Below, piece by piece: positions 60,771 through 64,000 of a stretch of DNA of 64,000 nt. The notes below the pieces were generated by a model that was not told the origin of the DNA, made no database searches, and saw only the letters and a list, made by a program, of their open reading frames with translations. The stretch covers positions 225,025 through 289,024 of the forward strand of contig JAGGNK010007060.1 in NCBI GenBank assembly GCA_017590115.1, given 5' to 3'. The DNA comes from Montifringilla adamsi (taxonomy: Eukaryota; Chordata; Aves; Passeriformes; Passeridae). Within the stretch, counting starts at the first letter, position 1. The number at the start of each line of letters is the position of its first letter. Made by a program: the position numbers and the translations under genes.

Positions 60771-61894
60771 CTGCTCAGGAATCTCTGGATGAATTGTTCC
60801 TATCACATTGTCCCTTTGCCATCTTCTATCCATTCCATCCTCTATCTGAACGTGACCCCTCAGAAATGAGACATCCTGAACCCCAGGTGACTCTTGGGAA
60901 GACAATCCCAGGCTGGGGAATCCTGAGGAACACGAGGAGCAGAAGCTGGTGAGTGCTGTCCTGAAGGATGACACTCACACAGACCTGGTGGCACAGACCA
61001 CGGCAAGGCCACCAGCAGCTGTAACAAAGAATGGCCAGATCCTGGTTTTTTATGAATCAAATTTGGGGAAGTGAAAGGAGGAACTTATCAATTCCACGAG
61101 GAAGGGATTTGTCCTCCCTTGAACCCAAAGTTCTGGAGCATGTGAAAGATTAGCAGGAGGGTTTGCCATGGGCCATTTGCTGCAACCCTCTCTGCAAACT
61201 TCCTGAAATAAAGAGCACATTGCAGCTCCTGGGTAGGAGCCTTGGGGCACATGAGAACATAACCAAGGAATAATTGACCACAAACATGAGCTACGTGCAG
61301 AAATAACACTGCTCAGTGCTTTATTGACTGGGGGAGAAGAGGTTCTGAAGGCAGAAATTCTCCTGCATTTGTTAAGCAGCACCTCTCAGAGACCTCAGAG
61401 ATCTCATGATTATTCCCTGCTCCAAGCATAAAACTCAGGGATGTCTGATGGATAAAATTACCTGGGGGATGGAGCTAGAAGATGCTTTACCTGCAGCACC
61501 TTCATTTCAGAGAATTAACCTTGACCACAGCGAAATGAAGAAGAAATTCATGCATTAAAATTCCTTGGAGAAGGAATGGCAGAGCTTGTGTTAACAAGCC
61601 CAGAGGAGCCCAGGGAAATGGGAAGGCTGCTCCCAGCCTTACAAGATCAGACACAACAGGTTGCTGGTTTGACAAGCTGCACTAATGCAGGATTTCTTGG
61701 CTGTTTTTCCTCCTTAAGGAGGAATTTCCCCCAGTTTTAGTTCCTTGCTAATTTTGATGCCTCGCACTCATTTTGCTGGATTTTCCACACACTGACTCCC
61801 AAGGTATTTATTTATTTGTGTGTGACCAATCCATTGTCACAGTGCACGGGATTCTCAACACCCCCAGCATGGATTACAGGAGTTTTGGCTCTTG

Positions 61895-61964
61895 GAATGC
61901 CCAGGAGAGGCTGAGGGAGCTGGGGCTGCTCAGCCTGGAGAGGAGCCCCAGTGAGAGGGGAACC
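61895..61964 (+). mobile_element. CR1 fragment, left part split by another repeat
   Basis: CCCAGGAGAGGCTGAGGGAG then GCTGCTCAGCCTGGAGAGGA. The expected continuation resumes after 62300. Confidence 0.75.
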
Positions 61965-62300
61965 AGCCCTGGTGTCCCTGTGTCTGCCCTGTGTCTGTCC
62001 CTGTGTCTGTCCCTGGTGTCCCTGTGTCTTTCCCTGTCTGTCCCTGTGTGCAGAGGTCAGAGCAGGCCCAGGCTCTGCTCCAGGCCCAGCAATGGCCCCA
62101 GAGCCACGGGCAGGGCCTGAGCCCAGCAATTCCCCTCACAGGAGGCACAACTTCTGCCCCGCTCTAATCTGGACTCAATCCTGTGGGACTGGAATTAGAG
62201 CTGGGCTGGGGGACTGGAATTAGTTCTGGCTGTTCAGGAAAAAATGTTGTGGCTCCCGAGCTGGGAGCCAGGCAGGCCCATTTCCTCTGTCCCCAAGTGT
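61965..62300 (-). repeat. Unclassified dispersed repeat, copy 2, inside a CR1
   Basis: Reverse complement of the two outer segments of 11130-11820, without the 390-bp middle. The tandem here is GTCCCTGTGTCT on the plus strand. About 335 bp. Confidence 0.8.
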
Positions 62301-62565
62301 TCCAGAGACTCATAAAAAGGTGGCTTGGAAGGACCAGAGGACACAATCTTAAGCTGGGCCAAGGGAAATATAGGTTGGGTGTTAGGAAAAAGTTTTTTAC
62401 AGAAATGGTGATAAAGCTCTGGAATGGCTGCCCGGGGAGGGGCTGCAGTCACCATCCCTGGGGGGGTTTAACAAAGCCTGGATGTGGCACTGGGGGCCAG
62501 GGCTTGGCTGAGCTCTTGGGGCTAGGCTGGACTCCATGGGCTTGGAGGTCTCTCCCAACCCAGGG
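62301..62565 (+). mobile_element. CR1 fragment, right part
   Basis: GGGAAATATAGGTTGGGTGT, GGAATGGCTGCCCGGGGAGG, then GGAGGTCTCTCCCAACCCAG; the rest of the CR1 begun at 61895. Confidence 0.85.
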
Positions 62566-62880
62566 ATTCTGGAAATTCTGTGACTGTGACTCTGTGATTC
62601 TGTGACTGTGAATTCTGTGACTCCGTGATTCTGTGACTCTGTGATTCTGTGATTCTGTGGCTTTGTGACTCCATGATTCTGTGATTCTGTGGCTCTGTGA
62701 CTCCGTGATTCTGTGGCTCTGTGACTCCGTGATTCTGTGATTCTGTGGCTCTGTGACTCCATGATTCTGTGACTCTGTCATTCTGTGATTGTGGTTCTGT
62801 GGCTCTGTGACTTCTGTGACTCTGTGATTCTGTGAATTCTGTGATTCAGTGAATTCTGTAACTCTGTGAATCACCACTGC
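62566..62880. repeat. Expanded CR1 terminal octamer array
   Basis: About 38 units of ATTCTGTG and its variants ACTCTGTG, ACTCCGTG and GCTCTGTG follow directly on the CR1 3' end. CR1 elements normally end with two to four such octamers. Confidence 0.93.
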
Positions 62881-63329
62881 CCTGCGAGTCCATCCATGTC
62901 CAGGTGTGAAAATGGGAGCAGAAAACAAACCTGGAGCTGGAAATCTTCCTGTGGGCCCAGTGAGGTCCTTTGGCTTCCTCTGCACGTTGGAGCTGAGATT
63001 TCCAGGTGACCTTGGCCCCACTATCAGTGAGATAACACTGCCCTGTCCTGCTTTTCCACAGCCAGCAGCCAGCCCTGCCTCTGCAGAGCGGGATCCTCGT
63101 GGAGAGGGATGAGGGGAAAACGGGAAGCAGGAGGTGGAGGGTGGCATTTTCTGCTCCTCAGCTGGGAAAGGGTTAAAACAGAGAGGGGTAAAGGGGGGTC
63201 AGGCTGGCTGGGAGCAGCAGGAGGAGGGAACAGCAGTGGGAGGCAGGAGTGAATCTAACAGGAATTAGATTTATTGAGAATTTGTTCATTCATTCACCAG
63301 GTGACAGCAGCTCAGCCCATGGGTTTGGC

Positions 63330-63610
63330 ATGGAGGGACAGGAGCCAGGGAATGGCTGCCAGTGCCAGAGGGCAGGGCTGGATGGGATCTGGACAATGAG
63401 GAATTGTTCCCTGGCAGGGTGGGCAGGGGCTGGGATGGAATTCCCAGAGCAGCTGGGGCTGCCCCTGGATCCCTGGCAGTGCCCAAGGCCAGGCTGGACA
63501 CTGGGGCTGGAGCAGCCTGGCACAGGGGAAGGTGTCCCTGCCATGGCAGGGTGGCACTGGGTGGGATTTAAGGTCCCTGCCAGCCCAAAGCTCTCCATGA
63601 TTCCATGACC
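63330..63610 (+). mobile_element. CR1 copy, about 280 bp
   Basis: GGGACAGGAGCCAGGGAATG to CTCTCCATGATTCCATGA. Near-identical to 9165-9420. Confidence 0.93.
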
Positions 63611-63899
63611 CCGTGCTCAGCCTTGCACACCCACACACTCAGCACTGGGACTTTTGGTTTGCACAGGGATTTAACCCATGGACTGGAAATTGTGGGGAAC
63701 TCTGGGCTTCCCCTGGAAGGGATCAGTGCCTGGATCTGCTGCCCCAGCTGAGAGAGATTCCCCTGCAGGTGCCCATGATCCAGGTGTGCAGCAGGCAGCC
63801 AAAGCTGCCCAGAAGGGGGACCTGAAAAAGGTTTTGGTGTCCAGAGCTCTGTGGGTATCTCACAGCCCCTGTCTCAGCTGACCAGGACAATTCTGGGCA

Positions 63900-63990
63900 G
63901 AAGGGAATGCCTTGGGTTGGAGGGGACCCTAAAGACCACCACAAAAAACTCTTTGATCCCCCCTTGCTCCACCATTTCCAGCCCTCCCAG
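63900..63990 (-). mobile_element. Short CR1-like 3'-end remnant
   Basis: ATGCCTTGGGTTGGAGGGGA then CCCTAAAGACCACC; low information. Confidence 0.45.
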
Positions 63991-64000
63991 TAATTCCTGT

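Larger units (their letters stand above)
42531..64000. other. 5'-flanking/intergenic region with no recognised gene
   Basis: No exon of a known neighbour was recognised. ATP5PO is the expected gene on this side in other vertebrates, but none of its conserved blocks appear among the open frames. The region is dominated by CR1 copies listed separately. The blocks 42540-44250, 48390-49880, 50910-51900, 52070-53030, 55810-57170, 57730-59100 and 60780-61890 show neither a supportable gene nor a named repeat. Confidence 0.6.

Noticed and set aside
61773..62120. Ser/Leu/Cys-rich frame over the GTCCCTGTGTCT tandem
   Set aside because: Product of reading a short tandem repeat inside a dispersed element.
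42531..64000. ATP5PO or another known neighbour gene
   Set aside because: Expected by synteny on this side, but no conserved block of its protein was found.

Overview
This is a vertebrate nuclear segment, almost certainly from a bird and probably a songbird. Two things point there. First, the only genes I can support are MRPS6 and SLC5A3 in their conserved vertebrate arrangement: the intronless coding exon of the inositol transporter lies inside the first intron of the mitochondrial ribosomal protein gene, on the same strand. Second, the rest is dense with 5'-truncated CR1-type retroposons, typical of avian DNA, several of them nearly identical to each other. The passerine assignment is an inference from the look of the CR1 copies and was not tested.

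Layout, read in minus-strand gene order (right to left): 64000-42030 is 5'-flanking or intergenic DNA with many CR1 copies and no recognisable gene. 42530-41143 holds two minisatellites, and 41142-40700 is an assembly gap of Ns. A CpG-rich promoter at about 40699-39630 contains MRPS6 exon 1 (coding 40408-40364, encoding MPRYELALILKAMQR). The intron then runs to 26986. The SLC5A3 exon starts at a strong acceptor (first base about 26985), has about 294 nt of 5' UTR, one uninterrupted 715-codon reading frame (26691-24544) and a long AT-rich 3' UTR that probably ends near 18655. MRPS6 exon 2 is at 9987-9848. The last MRPS6 exon is not visible and should lie beyond the left edge; 9847-1 is its intron 2.

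The two genes probably share one promoter: MRPS6 splices exon 1 to 9987, whereas SLC5A3 would splice the same exon to 26985. If it does so through the exon 1 donor seen here, the SLC5A3 mRNA carries a 22-codon upstream reading frame beginning with the MRPS6 N-terminus.

The repeat landscape is the most unusual part: a probable 1.49-kb solo LTR nested in a CR1, a CR1 whose terminal octamer has expanded to about 310 bp, an unclassified repeat present in two inverted copies (one splitting a CR1), a perfect 139-bp tandem duplication in the SLC5A3 intron, and four kinds of minisatellite. I found no operon, CRISPR, phage or other defence-like system, no RNA gene, and nothing I would call a new biological system. 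CR1 identifications rest on recognising the characteristic 3' end and body from memory, and boundaries are approximate (within about 10-30 bases).
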